The notes below the pieces were generated by a model, which was given only the letters and a program-made list of their open reading frames with translations, was not told where the DNA came from and made no database searches. DNA of 64,000 nt, taken from positions 2,170,001 to 2,234,000 of the forward strand of contig NZ_CP101454.1 of the NCBI RefSeq assembly GCF_024362405.1, given 5' to 3'. Origin of the DNA: Halorarius litoreus (lineage in GTDB: Archaea > Halobacteriota > Halobacteria > Halobacteriales > Haloarculaceae). The stretch's first letter is position 1. Every line of letters begins with the position of its first letter. Of this stretch, positions 7,879 through 16,088 are shown one piece after another. The position numbers were made by a program, and so were the translations under genes.

Positions 7879-8045
7879 AATGGGGTGTTCGGTCGTCCGT
7901 GGAGTCACGCCAGTACACGGAGCCCCGACCTCCGTGGGAACACAATGATTCACGATACAGCCTCCCGGATGGGTCCGCTCATCGGACGCCCACGTGCCGA
8001 CGTACCGCGCTCCAGCCTCACTCCGGAACGAGGAGGGCACTGACG

Positions 8046-9860
8046 ATGTGTGGTATCATCGCGTGCATCGGCCGCACCGACACGGTCGACCGCGTCGTCG
8101 AGGGGCTCGAGAACCTCGAGTACCGGGGCTACGACTCCGCCGGTATCGCCGTCCGAAACGACGACGGCGTGGCCGTCGACAAGCACGCCGGGAAGATCAG
8201 CGAGCTCAAACACTCCATCGTCGACGAGCTTCCCGACGGGACCATCGGCATCGGCCACACCCGGTGGTCGACGCACGGTCCGCCGACGGACGCGAACGCC
8301 CACCCGCACACGGGCGAGACAGGTGACGTCGCGGTCGTCCACAACGGCATCATCGAGAACTACGACACGCTCCGCGACGAGCTGACGGCCGAGGGTCGGA
8401 CGTTCACGAGTGACACCGACACCGAGGTCGTCCCCCACCTCATCGAGAAACACCTCGAGGACACGGACGACGTGGAGACGGCGTTCCGCCGCGCCGTCGA
8501 CGAACTCGACGGGAGCTACGCCATCGTCGCGGTCGCCGCCGACAGCGACACCGTCTACGCTGCCCGCCAGGACTCGCCGCTCGTCGTCGGCTACGGCGAC
8601 GGCTGTCACTACCTCGCGAGCGACGTCCCCGCGTTCCTCGAACACACCGACCAGGTGTCGTTCCTCGAAGACGGCGACGTCGCGGCCGTCACCGACGAGA
8701 CGGTCGACATCACCGACGCTGATGGCGAATCGGTCTCCCGCGAGCGCGAGACGGTCGACTGGAACGCCGAGGAGACGGTCAAGGGCCAGTACGAGCACTT
8801 CATGCTCAAGGAGATCGACAGCCAGCCCAACGCCATCAGCAACACCCTGCAGGGGCGCATCGACGGCGACGACGTCGTCCTCGAGGAGTTCCCGGAGGGG
8901 ACGTTCGCGGACGTCTCGGCCGTCCAGTTCGTCGCCTGCGGCACCTCGTACCACGCGGGGCTGTATGCGGCTCGACTGCTCAACAAACTCGACGTGCCGG
9001 CGACGGCCCACCGCGCCAGCGAGTACGCGAGCGGTGACATCCCGGTCTCGGCTGACACGCTCGCCGTCGCCGTCACGCAGAGCGGCGAGACGGCCGACAC
9101 CCTCGCCGCGCTCCGGCTGGCACAGGAGAAGGGCGCGCAGACGACGACCGTGACGAACGTCGTCGGCTCGACGGCCGCCCGCGAGGTCGAGACGCCGCTG
9201 TACATCCGTGCCGGTCCCGAAATCGGGGTCGCAGCGACCAAGACGTTCTCCTCGCAGGTCGTCACGCTCTCGCTGCTGGCCGAGCGCGTCGCCGAGGACA
9301 GCCCGGTCGGGACGGTCCGGTCGGACCGCGCCGCGTTCCTCGACGCCCTCCAGCGCATCCCGGAGCAGATCGACGAGGTGCTCGAACGGTCGACCGCCGA
9401 ACACGTCTGCCGGTCCCACGTCCACGACGACGCGTACTTCTTCATCGGCCAGGGTACCGCCTGCCCGGTCGCGAAGGAGGGGGCGCTGAAGTTCAAGGAG
9501 ATCACCTACGAGCACGCCGAGGGGTTCGCCGCGGGCGAGCTGAAACACGGCCCGCTCGCGCTCGTCACCCCCGACACGGTCGTGTTCGCGATGTTCACCG
9601 GCGGTGACCGCGACACGAAGACGCTCAACAACGCCAAGGAGGTCCAGGCGCGCGGCGCGGACATCGTCGCCGTCGCCCCCGAGGGCGTCGACCTCGACGA
9701 GTGCACCGACGAGGTGCTCCGCGTCCCGTCGACGCACCCCGACCTCACGAGCCTGCTGACGAACGTGCAGCTCCAGCTCGTGTCGTACCACGCGGCGAAC
9801 CTGCTCAACCGCGAGATCGACAAGCCGCGGAACCTCGCGAAGAGCGTCACCGTCGAGTAG
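8046..9860 (+). CDS. glmS: Glutamine-fructose-6-phosphate aminotransferase (isomerizing)
   Basis: 604 residues, the usual GlmS length. It makes glucosamine-6-phosphate from fructose-6-phosphate and glutamine in the cytoplasm, the entry to UDP-GlcNAc. The N-terminal Ntn-type glutaminase starts MCGIIACIG, with Cys2 as nucleophile after Met removal, and continues ENLEYRGYDSAGIA and TRWSTHG. Two SIS isomerase domains follow (about 285-420 and 455-595) with CGTSYHAGLYAARLL and TQSGETADTLAALRLA; the C-terminus LAKSVTVE is diagnostic. ATG 8046 places Cys at position 2 and has ggaggg at 8032-8037. It supplies amino sugar for the glycan cluster just upstream. Confidence 0.97.
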   Translation: MCGIIACIGRTDTVDRVVEGLENLEYRGYDSAGIAVRNDDGVAVDKHAGKISELKHSIVDELPDGTIGIGHTRWSTHGPPTDANAHPHTGETGDVAVVHNGIIENYDTLRDELTAEGRTFTSDTDTEVVPHLIEKHLEDTDDVETAFRRAVDELDGSYAIVAVAADSDTVYAARQDSPLVVGYGDGCHYLASDVPAFLEHTDQVSFLEDGDVAAVTDETVDITDADGESVSRERETVDWNAEETVKGQYEHFMLKEIDSQPNAISNTLQGRIDGDDVVLEEFPEGTFADVSAVQFVACGTSYHAGLYAARLLNKLDVPATAHRASEYASGDIPVSADTLAVAVTQSGETADTLAALRLAQEKGAQTTTVTNVVGSTAAREVETPLYIRAGPEIGVAATKTFSSQVVTLSLLAERVAEDSPVGTVRSDRAAFLDALQRIPEQIDEVLERSTAEHVCRSHVHDDAYFFIGQGTACPVAKEGALKFKEITYEHAEGFAAGELKHGPLALVTPDTVVFAMFTGGDRDTKTLNNAKEVQARGADIVAVAPEGVDLDECTDEVLRVPSTHPDLTSLLTNVQLQLVSYHAANLLNREIDKPRNLAKSVTVE

Positions 9861-10099
9861 CTATCGCGTCCCGGTCCTGTTCTCGGGGTGGCTCGGGCTG
9901 CCCCCCGCGTGAATCAGCTCCGTCGATGACAGAACGACCGTTCAGACGGTTCTTCCCGTCCGGTTTTCAAGGCTTCCGCGTTCGTTCGGCTCTAAGTTGG
10001 GTGTGAACATATCTCATTCGAGTACTGGTGAACCGTTTGAACCGCTCTCACGGTCTGGCCGATTGAAGTGGGGTCTCGCCTATCTCTTGGACGAATACG

Positions 10100-10294
10100 A
10101 TGGGTGCTTCCAACCACACTACCGACACCCGCGTCGGCCCTGCCACGCCCGAGCTGCGTGCCGCCGTCGCGACCGCAGACGACGGGACCGAACTCTGTAC
10201 GATCTACCCGACGCACGCCGACGGCGAGACACAGACCTCGACGTGGGTCTGTGCCGAAGCAGGGTCGTTCGTGGCGCTCAGGGACGTTCGGTGA
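10100..10294 (+). CDS. Small DUF7511-like haloarchaeal protein
   Basis: 64 residues with a disordered start (MGASNHTTDTRVG) and a compact core containing LCTIYPTHADGETQTSTW and AGSFVALRDVR. This pattern matches my recollection of haloarchaeal DUF7511 proteins; the family has no known function. The gene stands alone between glmS and a degraded region. The preceding 239 bases (9861-10099) hold no other gene I can support. Confidence 0.6.
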   Translation: MGASNHTTDTRVGPATPELRAAVATADDGTELCTIYPTHADGETQTSTWVCAEAGSFVALRDVR

Positions 10295-10816
10295 TCGGTC
10301 GGGTTTGACTCGTGGTACGCGTCTGGTCGTCCCGACTCGCGGATATAGGGCCTTGCTGGCCCGATTCGCCGACACCGCTAACGACGACGTAGGTTCGTGC
10401 CCACCGCCGGCGTGTCTCGCGCGGACAGTCACAGAGCCAGAGCGGCACTCGCACGTCGGTCTCGACTTTCGTCCTGATGGGCGCCTTCAGCACCCCGGCG
10501 AGGTACCCGAGCATCGCGCCATCGGATTCTGGGCGCCGCTCGGGCACGCGCCCGTCTCGCGTCCGCACGGTACCACCAGTTGTGGATGTAGTTCGGGTTG
10601 AGCTCGAGCTCACCTGCGGTGTCGCCTTTACTCGCGTCGGGGTGCGCGTCCTTGTAGTCACGGACGCGCTGATAGTCCCGGACACGTTGCCAGCTATCGT
10701 CCTCGTACGTTGCGCTGAGCGCGAGTTCCTGGTTGAGGCGTCCGGGGAGGGATATCGCGATGTAGTAGCACCTACTCGGTGTGGACGCTGAAAAATGTGA
10801 CCGCTGAATGCGGTGG
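10295..10816. other. Degenerate region between DUF7511-like gene and pilin
   Basis: 522 bases without an intact gene. Several long frames exist but only the minus-strand remnant described separately resembles a protein. The pilin gene ends at the right edge. Confidence 0.5.
10310..10790 (-). pseudogene. Remnant of a haloarchaeal HTH/mobile-element-associated protein
   Basis: Read on the minus strand from about 10790, one frame gives LPGRLNQELALS, WQRVRDYQRVRDYKDAHPDAS and GELELNPNYIHNWWY, which resembles the HTH segment (VRDYKxxHPDxSxxxxAxxLxLP...I..W) of proteins common on haloarchaeal plasmids and viruses. After about 10570 the similarity seems to continue in another frame (MLGYLAGVLKAPIRTK), which implies a frameshift. 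There is no intact start or end. The assignment is by pattern only, and it could be an unrelated decayed gene. Confidence 0.4.
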
Positions 10817-11404
10817 TTAGCTCGGGACGGTCGACTGTCCGATGGTCTGCGAGGACCCGCCTGAAGGCGAGGTCCACACGATGCGGACTGAGTCGCCGCT
10901 CTCGATAGGTTCTGCCGTACCAGTACTCAGGCCGAGCGTGCCGTCGCTCGCCGTCGTGGTTCCAGGAACAACCGGATTGGCGCTGTCCGAGTTTGACACA
11001 TGGAGCTTTGCAGAGCTACCTGTCGAGATGGTTCCACTAAATGGAGCCACTACGGTGTTATCAGAGTCGTCTGGTCCAGCAATCGTGTATGTAGGGTTAC
11101 CGTCCACAAGTATTTCTACGTTATCGGCACTCACATCTTCTCCACCAGTGTGCGTGACTTCGATCTGCGTGAGGTCGATATTGTCGGTATCATCGTCTGT
11201 GCCCTCCGAGGCGTCGTCAAATGTAATCGTAGAGTATTCGAACTGGAAGTTCGGCTGCGGGGAACTATCCTGGACGTTCTCGCCGAGGCCGAGGACGAAC
11301 GTCCCGATCACGGCAGCGAGAATGACGGTGATCGCGACCATCAGAATCACGCCGATGACGGGGGACACCGCGTCCTCGTCAGCGAATAGGTTTTTAAGTT
11401 GCAT
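10817..11404 (-). CDS. PilA-type type IV pilin
   Basis: 195 residues with a class III prepilin signal: MQLKNLFADEDA then VSPVIGVILMVAITVILAA, the conserved hydrophobic H-domain of haloarchaeal adhesion pilins. Prepilin peptidase should cut before VSPVIG. The rest is a Ser/Thr/Asp-rich beta domain (DDDTDNIDLTQIEVTHTGGEDV) that would be surface exposed. ATG 11404 is fixed by the signal peptide; the longer open frame is spurious. Base composition is clearly lower in GC than all flanking genes, suggesting import or rapid change. A TATA element at 11524-11532 would give a leader of about 95 bases. Confidence 0.9.
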   Translation of the reverse strand: MQLKNLFADEDAVSPVIGVILMVAITVILAAVIGTFVLGLGENVQDSSPQPNFQFEYSTITFDDASEGTDDDTDNIDLTQIEVTHTGGEDVSADNVEILVDGNPTYTIAGPDDSDNTVVAPFSGTISTGSSAKLHVSNSDSANPVVPGTTTASDGTLGLSTGTAEPIESGDSVRIVWTSPSGGSSQTIGQSTVPS

Positions 11405-11523
11405 TTCTTTCTGCTCCCGCGTCGGTCGGGCGTGGTACACCGGACTTACTCGCCCCGTGTGGGCGACGCCTGTGAACCCTACCAACCCGCTGACGCGTTG
11501 GATAACGGCCACGCATCAACTGG

Positions 11524-11532
11524 TATAATAAA
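11524..11532 (-). promoter_or_regulatory. Candidate TATA box for the pilin gene
   Basis: The plus strand reads tataataaa; on the minus strand this is TTTATTATA, about 120 bases before the pilin ATG. No nearer AT-rich element exists, so the transcript should have a leader. Confidence 0.5.
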
Positions 11533-11634
11533 CTTTGGCGATTACGGCTCTCGAACCCCGAATAATGGGCCATTAAGGAGTCTATTCACCGTTTGGTGGC
11601 TACCAGAACCTTTCATCGCAGGTAGTGATGGGAG

Positions 11635-11653
11635 AATATTACCTGGTAATATT
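11635..11653. repeat. Perfect 19-bp palindrome
   Basis: aatattacctggtaatatt is a perfect inverted repeat with a one-base centre, in an AT-rich gap 230 bases upstream of the pilin start. It could be an operator or a stem-loop. Confidence 0.85.
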
Positions 11654-11810
11654 GTCTGAATGAAATGTGTCTTGCGGGCGCGCGGGTAGGTTTCGACTGG
11701 AGGTCGAGCACAATGTGTGGTAATACACATATAGATTAGATCCGGTCGACGTTGTGTTGACCCGGTGGGCACGACGAGCAGAATACTGTTCAAGCGGCCC
11801 GGGGCCGAAT

Positions 11811-11855
11811 GGATTTGATCCACGGTCGGAGCAAGCTCCTCCCTAGTTCAAATCC
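11811..11855. repeat. Nested inverted repeats beside tRNA-Pro
   Basis: ggatttga (11811-11818) pairs with tcaaatcc (11848-11855), enclosing ggag/ctcc arms at 11828-11839. Bases 11846-11857 (gttcaaatccgg) are the exact reverse complement of the T-arm of the nearby tRNA-Pro (11912-11923). It may be a tRNA-derived remnant or part of an integration site. Confidence 0.7.
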
Positions 11856-11902
11856 GGTCGAACGGTACGCGTCGCTCGTCACCTTGTTCCTCGCAGACGC
11901 GA

Positions 11903-11975
11903 TGGGATCGCCCGGATTTGAACCGGGGTCACAGGCACCCAAGGCCTGGAGTATACCAAGCTAACCCACGATCCC
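11903..11975 (-). tRNA. tRNA-Pro (anticodon TGG)
   Basis: 73 bases on the minus strand fold as a cloverleaf: acceptor GGGATCG pairing with CGATCCC and discriminator A, anticodon stem CAGGC/GCCTG around loop CTTGGGT (anticodon TGG), and T-arm CCCCGGTTCAAATCCGGG. No CCA is encoded. It lies between the AT-rich pilin region and the histidine kinase gene. Confidence 0.95.
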
Positions 11976-12071
11976 GTATCCCGGACAAACCGGTGCGACG
12001 GTGAAAGCGTTTCGTTCGACGGCCGGGGTTCAGGGGGAGACACTCAAGTACCGCACGGCGAAACTGGGGGT

Positions 12072-13760
12072 GTGCAGCAGTTTCTCGGTCTCGACCCGCT
12101 GCTCGCCGCCTACGTCGCAGCCTTCGGGGTTGCGGCACTCGCGTGCTTCGGGGGACTCACTCGGCTCGGTGCGCTCGACCATGCGGACACGGAGCGGGGG
12201 TTGCGCTGGCTGCTCCGTCTGAGCGGCACGTGGGCCGCGTTCCACGTCGCGTTCCTCGTCGTTCCGGCGACGAATCTCAAACTCCTCGCCTACTACGCCG
12301 GACTCACCGTGGGCTTCGCGACGGTCGGTGCGTGGCTCTACTTCTGTTCGGCGTACACCGGCCGGAACCTCCACCGCGTGCCCGGCTATCGCCGGCTCGC
12401 GGTCGCGGTGTTCCTCGTCGTCATCGCGGTCAAGTACACCAACCCGCTCCACGGGCTCTACTTCACGGCGACGGTGGCGTCGACACCGTTCCCCCATCTC
12501 GCCGTCGAGCACCAGCTGTTCCACTGGCTCGCGATGGGGCTGTCGTATCTGCTCGCTGGCATCGGCTACTTCATGCTCCTCGAACTGTTCGCCCAATCCG
12601 GCGACAACACCCGTCCGCTGGCCGTGCTCGTCGGACTCACCGGGCTCCCGGTCGTCCTCGACATCGCGGGTCGACAGCTCCCGGTACTGATCGATATGAC
12701 GTACGAGCCGCTCGGCGTGGCCGCGTTCGCCGTCGGGGTGCTGTTCCTGTTTTACGACCGATTCCGGGCGATTCGGCTCGTGGGCACGCCCACGGAACCG
12801 GCGGTGTTCCTCACCGCCGCCGACCGCATCCGTGACGCCAACGAGGAGGCCACGTCGGCGTTCCCGGAACTCGAGGGCGCCACGGGCCAGCCGTTCGTGG
12901 ACGTGCTCCCGGACGTCGCTGCGGCCCTCGGTGCCGACACGGACGCGAACGTCGTCGAACTCGACCGCAACGGTGACACGCAGTTCTATCGCGTCTCGAC
13001 GACGCCGCTCAGCTTCGGTACCAGCACGGCCGGCAGGGTCGTCGTCCTCACCGACGTGACGCAGGCCGAGCAGTATCGACAGGAGGTCGAACGACAGAAC
13101 GAGCGCCTCGGCCAGTTCGCCAGCGTCGTCTCACACGACCTGCGAAACCCGCTGAACGTCGCCATCGGTCGGACCCAACTCGAACGTGAAACGCGGGACA
13201 GCGAACATCTCGAAGCGGCCGCTACTGCACTCGTCCGGATGCAGCGACTCATCGACGACGTGCTGACGCTCGCTCGCGAGGGCGAGGACATCGGTGAACA
13301 GGAGTCGGTCTCACTGGCGGTGCAAGCCCGGCAGGCGTGGGAGAGCATCGACGCCCCCGATGCCACGCTCGAGGTGGAAGCCGACGGCCAACTTCGCGCC
13401 GACGCCTCACGCCTCCAGCAACTGCTGGAGAACCTGTTCCGGAACTCGGTTCTACACGGCACCGGGGACGCGTCGGGGCCGGATAATGAAACTGACGCCG
13501 TGACGGTTCGGGTCGGCTGGCTCGACGGCGACTCGGGGTTCTACGTCGAGGACGACGGCCGAGGCATCCCAGTCGCGGACCGTGACCAGGTGTTCGAGTT
13601 CGGGCACAGTTCCGACCCGGAGGGGAGTGGTCTCGGACTCGCCATCGTCCAGACGATCGCCGAGGCACACGGCTGGCGCGTCGACGTGACCGAAAGCGGG
13701 ACCGGTGGCGCACGCTTCGAGCTCCGGGGTGTGACGCTGGTTCGCATGGAGTCGCCCTAA
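12072..13760 (+). CDS. Membrane histidine kinase with 7TM N-terminus
   Basis: 562 residues from GTG 12072. Residues about 5-225 contain seven hydrophobic segments like the 7TM sensor region of haloarchaeal kinases. Next comes a PAS-like stretch (about 235-330; AVFLTAADRIRDANEEA, RVVVLTDVTQAEQ), then HisKA with the phospho-acceptor His in VVSHDLRNPLNVAIGR (near 354), and HATPase_c with the N box ENLFRNSVLHG and G boxes DDGRGI and GSGLGLAIVQTIAEAHGW. It should autophosphorylate and pass phosphate to a response regulator, but none is adjacent. It is convergent with the transporter at 13768 (7-base gap). Confidence 0.92.
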   Translation: MQQFLGLDPLLAAYVAAFGVAALACFGGLTRLGALDHADTERGLRWLLRLSGTWAAFHVAFLVVPATNLKLLAYYAGLTVGFATVGAWLYFCSAYTGRNLHRVPGYRRLAVAVFLVVIAVKYTNPLHGLYFTATVASTPFPHLAVEHQLFHWLAMGLSYLLAGIGYFMLLELFAQSGDNTRPLAVLVGLTGLPVVLDIAGRQLPVLIDMTYEPLGVAAFAVGVLFLFYDRFRAIRLVGTPTEPAVFLTAADRIRDANEEATSAFPELEGATGQPFVDVLPDVAAALGADTDANVVELDRNGDTQFYRVSTTPLSFGTSTAGRVVVLTDVTQAEQYRQEVERQNERLGQFASVVSHDLRNPLNVAIGRTQLERETRDSEHLEAAATALVRMQRLIDDVLTLAREGEDIGEQESVSLAVQARQAWESIDAPDATLEVEADGQLRADASRLQQLLENLFRNSVLHGTGDASGPDNETDAVTVRVGWLDGDSGFYVEDDGRGIPVADRDQVFEFGHSSDPEGSGLGLAIVQTIAEAHGWRVDVTESGTGGARFELRGVTLVRMESP

Positions 13761-13767
13761 CCCGACG

Positions 13768-15633
13768 TCACGGCGTGACGCCGTACAGCACCGCGATGCC
13801 GAGCGTTGTGACCACCGCGAACAGCAACTGGAGGGGCGTGCCGACCTTCACGTAGTCGGTGAATCGGTAGCCGCCGGGACCGTAGACGAACAGGTTGGTC
13901 TGGTAGCCGACGGGCGTCATGAACGCCGTCGACGCGGCGAACGTCACTGCGAGGATGAACGCAAACACGCTCGCGCCCAGCTGGATGGCGGCGTCCGCGG
14001 CGACGGGAATCATCAGCACGACCGCGGCGTTGTTCGAGACGATGTTGGTGAGCGTCGCAGTCACGATGTAGAGGAGGCCGAGGACGCCCAGTACGGGCAA
14101 CGCGGCGGAACTCATCACGACGAGTTCGGCGAGGAAGTCGGCGCCGCCGGTCGCCTCCATGGCGATGCCGAGCGGGATGACGCCCGCGAGCAGGAAGATG
14201 ACGTCCCACTGGACAGAGTCGTACACCTCTGTCGGCTTCAGACAGCCAGTGAGCACCATCCCGAGCGCCCCGGTGAGCGCCGCGACGACGATGGGAACCG
14301 GCGTCAGGGCGGCGACGCCCACGACCCCGAGGATGAGCGCCACCGCCACCGGAATCTTCGACTGGCGGAAATCGGGGCGCTTGACCTCCTGGGCGACGAT
14401 GAAGTTCCGGTTGTCGTTCAGGCGGTCGATGGAGTCGCTCGTCGCCTGCACGAGCAGGGTGTCACCCACCCGGAGCTGCATCCGATCGAGCCGGTTGCGG
14501 ACGAGCTCGCCCCCTCGCCGGAGCGCGAGGACGGTCGCGTCGTACCGCTGCCGGAAGTTCGTCGAGGCGAGCGACTCACCCACCAGAAACGAGCCGGGGG
14601 CGATGACGACTTCGACGAGGTTCTGACCACGCTCGGCTATCTCGAGTTCGTCCTCGTCGACGGTCACGTCGGGGACCATGTCCATCCCCTCCTCGTCGAG
14701 CAGGTCGACGAGCGTGTCGCGGTCGGTGCGGACGGCGAACACGTCGCCCGCCTGGATGGTCTTCGGGCCGAGCGGTTCGAGGAACACCTCGTCACCCCGA
14801 ATCAACTGGATGAGGTCGACGTCCAAGTCGGTCTCCTTCAGCGCCTCCAGCACCGTCTGGCCGACGATGGGTGAGTCCTCGCGGACTTGCACCTCCGTGA
14901 GGTACTCGGCCATCTCGAACTCCTCGGTGAGGTCGTCGCGGGGCTTGATGCGCTCCGGGACGAGCCAGCGGCCGACGGTCATCAGGTAGATGACGCCCGC
15001 GATGCCGACGACGACGCCGAGCGCCGTGAACTCGAACATCGAGAACGGCCGGCCGAGAAACTCGGGCCGGGAGGCGATTTCGCTCGCGAGGATGTTGGTG
15101 GAGGTGCCGATGAGCGTGAGCGTCCCGCCAAACATCGACGCGAACGACAGCGGCATCAGCAGCTTCGACGGCGAGGTCTTCCCCTCGTGTGCGAGGTCGG
15201 TCACCATCGGCAGGAGGATGGCGACCGCCGCCGTGTTGTTGATGAACCCGGAGATGGGGCTGACGACGCCGATGATGGCGCCCAGTTGCTTCGTCTCGCT
15301 GTCGCCGGTGAGCGCCGCGATCTTCCGCCCGAGAATCTGGACGACACCCGTTCGCTGGACGCCCGCCGAGAGGATGAACATCGCGAGGACGGTGATGGTC
15401 GCGCTGCTGGCGAACCCGGAGATGCCCTGCTCGGCCGAGATGGGGTCGATAGGTGCTCCGAGGAGCCCCATCTCGGCCAGCGGCGTGGTGACCGGCCCCA
15501 GGAGCATCAGCGTCACCATGATGCCGATGGCGGTGATGTCGATGGGCACTGGCTCGAGCGCGAACAGCACCAGCGCCGCGAGGATGATGCCGAACACGAC
15601 GACCATCCCCGCGGTTATCTCCGGAAGTGCCAC
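13768..15633 (-). CDS. SLC13-family (DASS) permease with two TrkA-C domains
   Basis: 621 residues. Two blocks of about five to six membrane segments flank a cytoplasmic part with two RCK/TrkA-C domains (about 215-300 and 305-385; for example AEYLTEVQVREDSPIVGQTV and VEVVIAPGSFLVGESLAST). Membrane motifs NNTAAVAILLPM and SNNAAVVLMIPVA are the paired hairpins of the citrate/sodium-sulfate symporter fold. Members carry sulfate or dicarboxylate anions; the substrate here is unknown. GTG 15633 is chosen because a hydrophobic stretch begins nine residues later; the open frame further upstream is Arg-rich and atypical. Confidence 0.9.
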   Translation of the reverse strand: MALPEITAGMVVVFGIILAALVLFALEPVPIDITAIGIMVTLMLLGPVTTPLAEMGLLGAPIDPISAEQGISGFASSATITVLAMFILSAGVQRTGVVQILGRKIAALTGDSETKQLGAIIGVVSPISGFINNTAAVAILLPMVTDLAHEGKTSPSKLLMPLSFASMFGGTLTLIGTSTNILASEIASRPEFLGRPFSMFEFTALGVVVGIAGVIYLMTVGRWLVPERIKPRDDLTEEFEMAEYLTEVQVREDSPIVGQTVLEALKETDLDVDLIQLIRGDEVFLEPLGPKTIQAGDVFAVRTDRDTLVDLLDEEGMDMVPDVTVDEDELEIAERGQNLVEVVIAPGSFLVGESLASTNFRQRYDATVLALRRGGELVRNRLDRMQLRVGDTLLVQATSDSIDRLNDNRNFIVAQEVKRPDFRQSKIPVAVALILGVVGVAALTPVPIVVAALTGALGMVLTGCLKPTEVYDSVQWDVIFLLAGVIPLGIAMEATGGADFLAELVVMSSAALPVLGVLGLLYIVTATLTNIVSNNAAVVLMIPVAADAAIQLGASVFAFILAVTFAASTAFMTPVGYQTNLFVYGPGGYRFTDYVKVGTPLQLLFAVVTTLGIAVLYGVTP

Positions 15634-15698
15634 ACTCGCAGGAGGCCGCCGGGTGGCAAAAAGCCCCCGCTCGCACGGTCGTCGTCTGTCGGTGCTGC

Positions 15699-16034
15699 TT
15701 ACTCGGCGCGTGCCGCCTCGTAGCTCGACTCGACGTACGGGACCAGAGCGTCGAGTTCGGTGGCGTCGACGGCGACCTGCACCCACTTCGTCACGGTGCG
15801 CTCGCCCGCCTGGAACGGTCCCGTCTCGAAGGCGGCGTCGAGGGCGTCACGTCGGTCGTCGGGGAGTCGCGTGAGCGCCACCCCGTCGGTCACGAGCACG
15901 GCGAACAGCGTCCCGTCGGCCTGATACGACGGACACCCGAACATCGGCCGCGCGGCCACGTCGGGCCAGTCGAGGACGAGGCGCTCGAACGCGTCCCGCA
16001 GGTCTCCCGCCCGGGTTTCGTCGAAATACTGCAT
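15699..16034 (-). CDS. TfoX N-terminal domain-like protein
   Basis: 111 residues. The stretch ARPMFGCPSYQADGTLFAVLVTDGVALTRLP matches the beta-rich core of the TfoX_N/DUF1801-like fold, followed by a C-terminal WVQV and PYVESSYEAAR as in that family. In bacteria TfoX regulates competence; in haloarchaea the role is not known. The gene stands alone between the SLC13 permease and the helicase, all on the minus strand. Confidence 0.75.
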   Translation of the reverse strand: MQYFDETRAGDLRDAFERLVLDWPDVAARPMFGCPSYQADGTLFAVLVTDGVALTRLPDDRRDALDAAFETGPFQAGERTVTKWVQVAVDATELDALVPYVESSYEAARAE

Positions 16035-16088
16035 CTCGTCTCGTACACGTCACCGAACACGATAACTGCTCGCGCGGGGCGCGCTGTG

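Larger units (their letters stand above)
7638..8045 (+). other. Leader region upstream of glmS
   Basis: 408 bases without a supportable gene; the open frames seen here have no family features. It contains two 14-base direct repeats (7676-7689 and 7708-7721), a TATA-like tttatagt at 7871-7878 and a Shine-Dalgarno ggaggg at 8032-8037. That gives glmS a leader of about 145 bases if transcription starts near 7900. No fold resembling the bacterial glmS ribozyme was recognised. Confidence 0.5.
11405..11902. other. AT-rich intergenic region with palindromes
   Basis: 498 bases with no supportable gene. It holds the pilin promoter (11524-11532, minus strand), a 19-base palindrome (11635-11653), and nested inverted repeats at 11811-11855. 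GC is much lower than in the rest of the window from about 11510 to 11760. Confidence 0.6.

Noticed and set aside
7717..8043. 108-codon open frame upstream of glmS
   Set aside because: Composition is like non-coding DNA and it ends next to the glmS Shine-Dalgarno; no domain is visible.
7638..8045. glmS ribozyme
   Set aside because: No match to the bacterial ribozyme core could be made by eye and none is expected in archaea; a covariance search would settle it.
7950..9791. 613-codon minus-strand open frame opposite glmS
   Set aside because: It has no recognisable domain; glmS on the plus strand has complete motifs over the same bases.
11811..11860. A second tRNA gene
   Set aside because: Only the T-arm-like segment is present; acceptor and anticodon stems cannot be formed.
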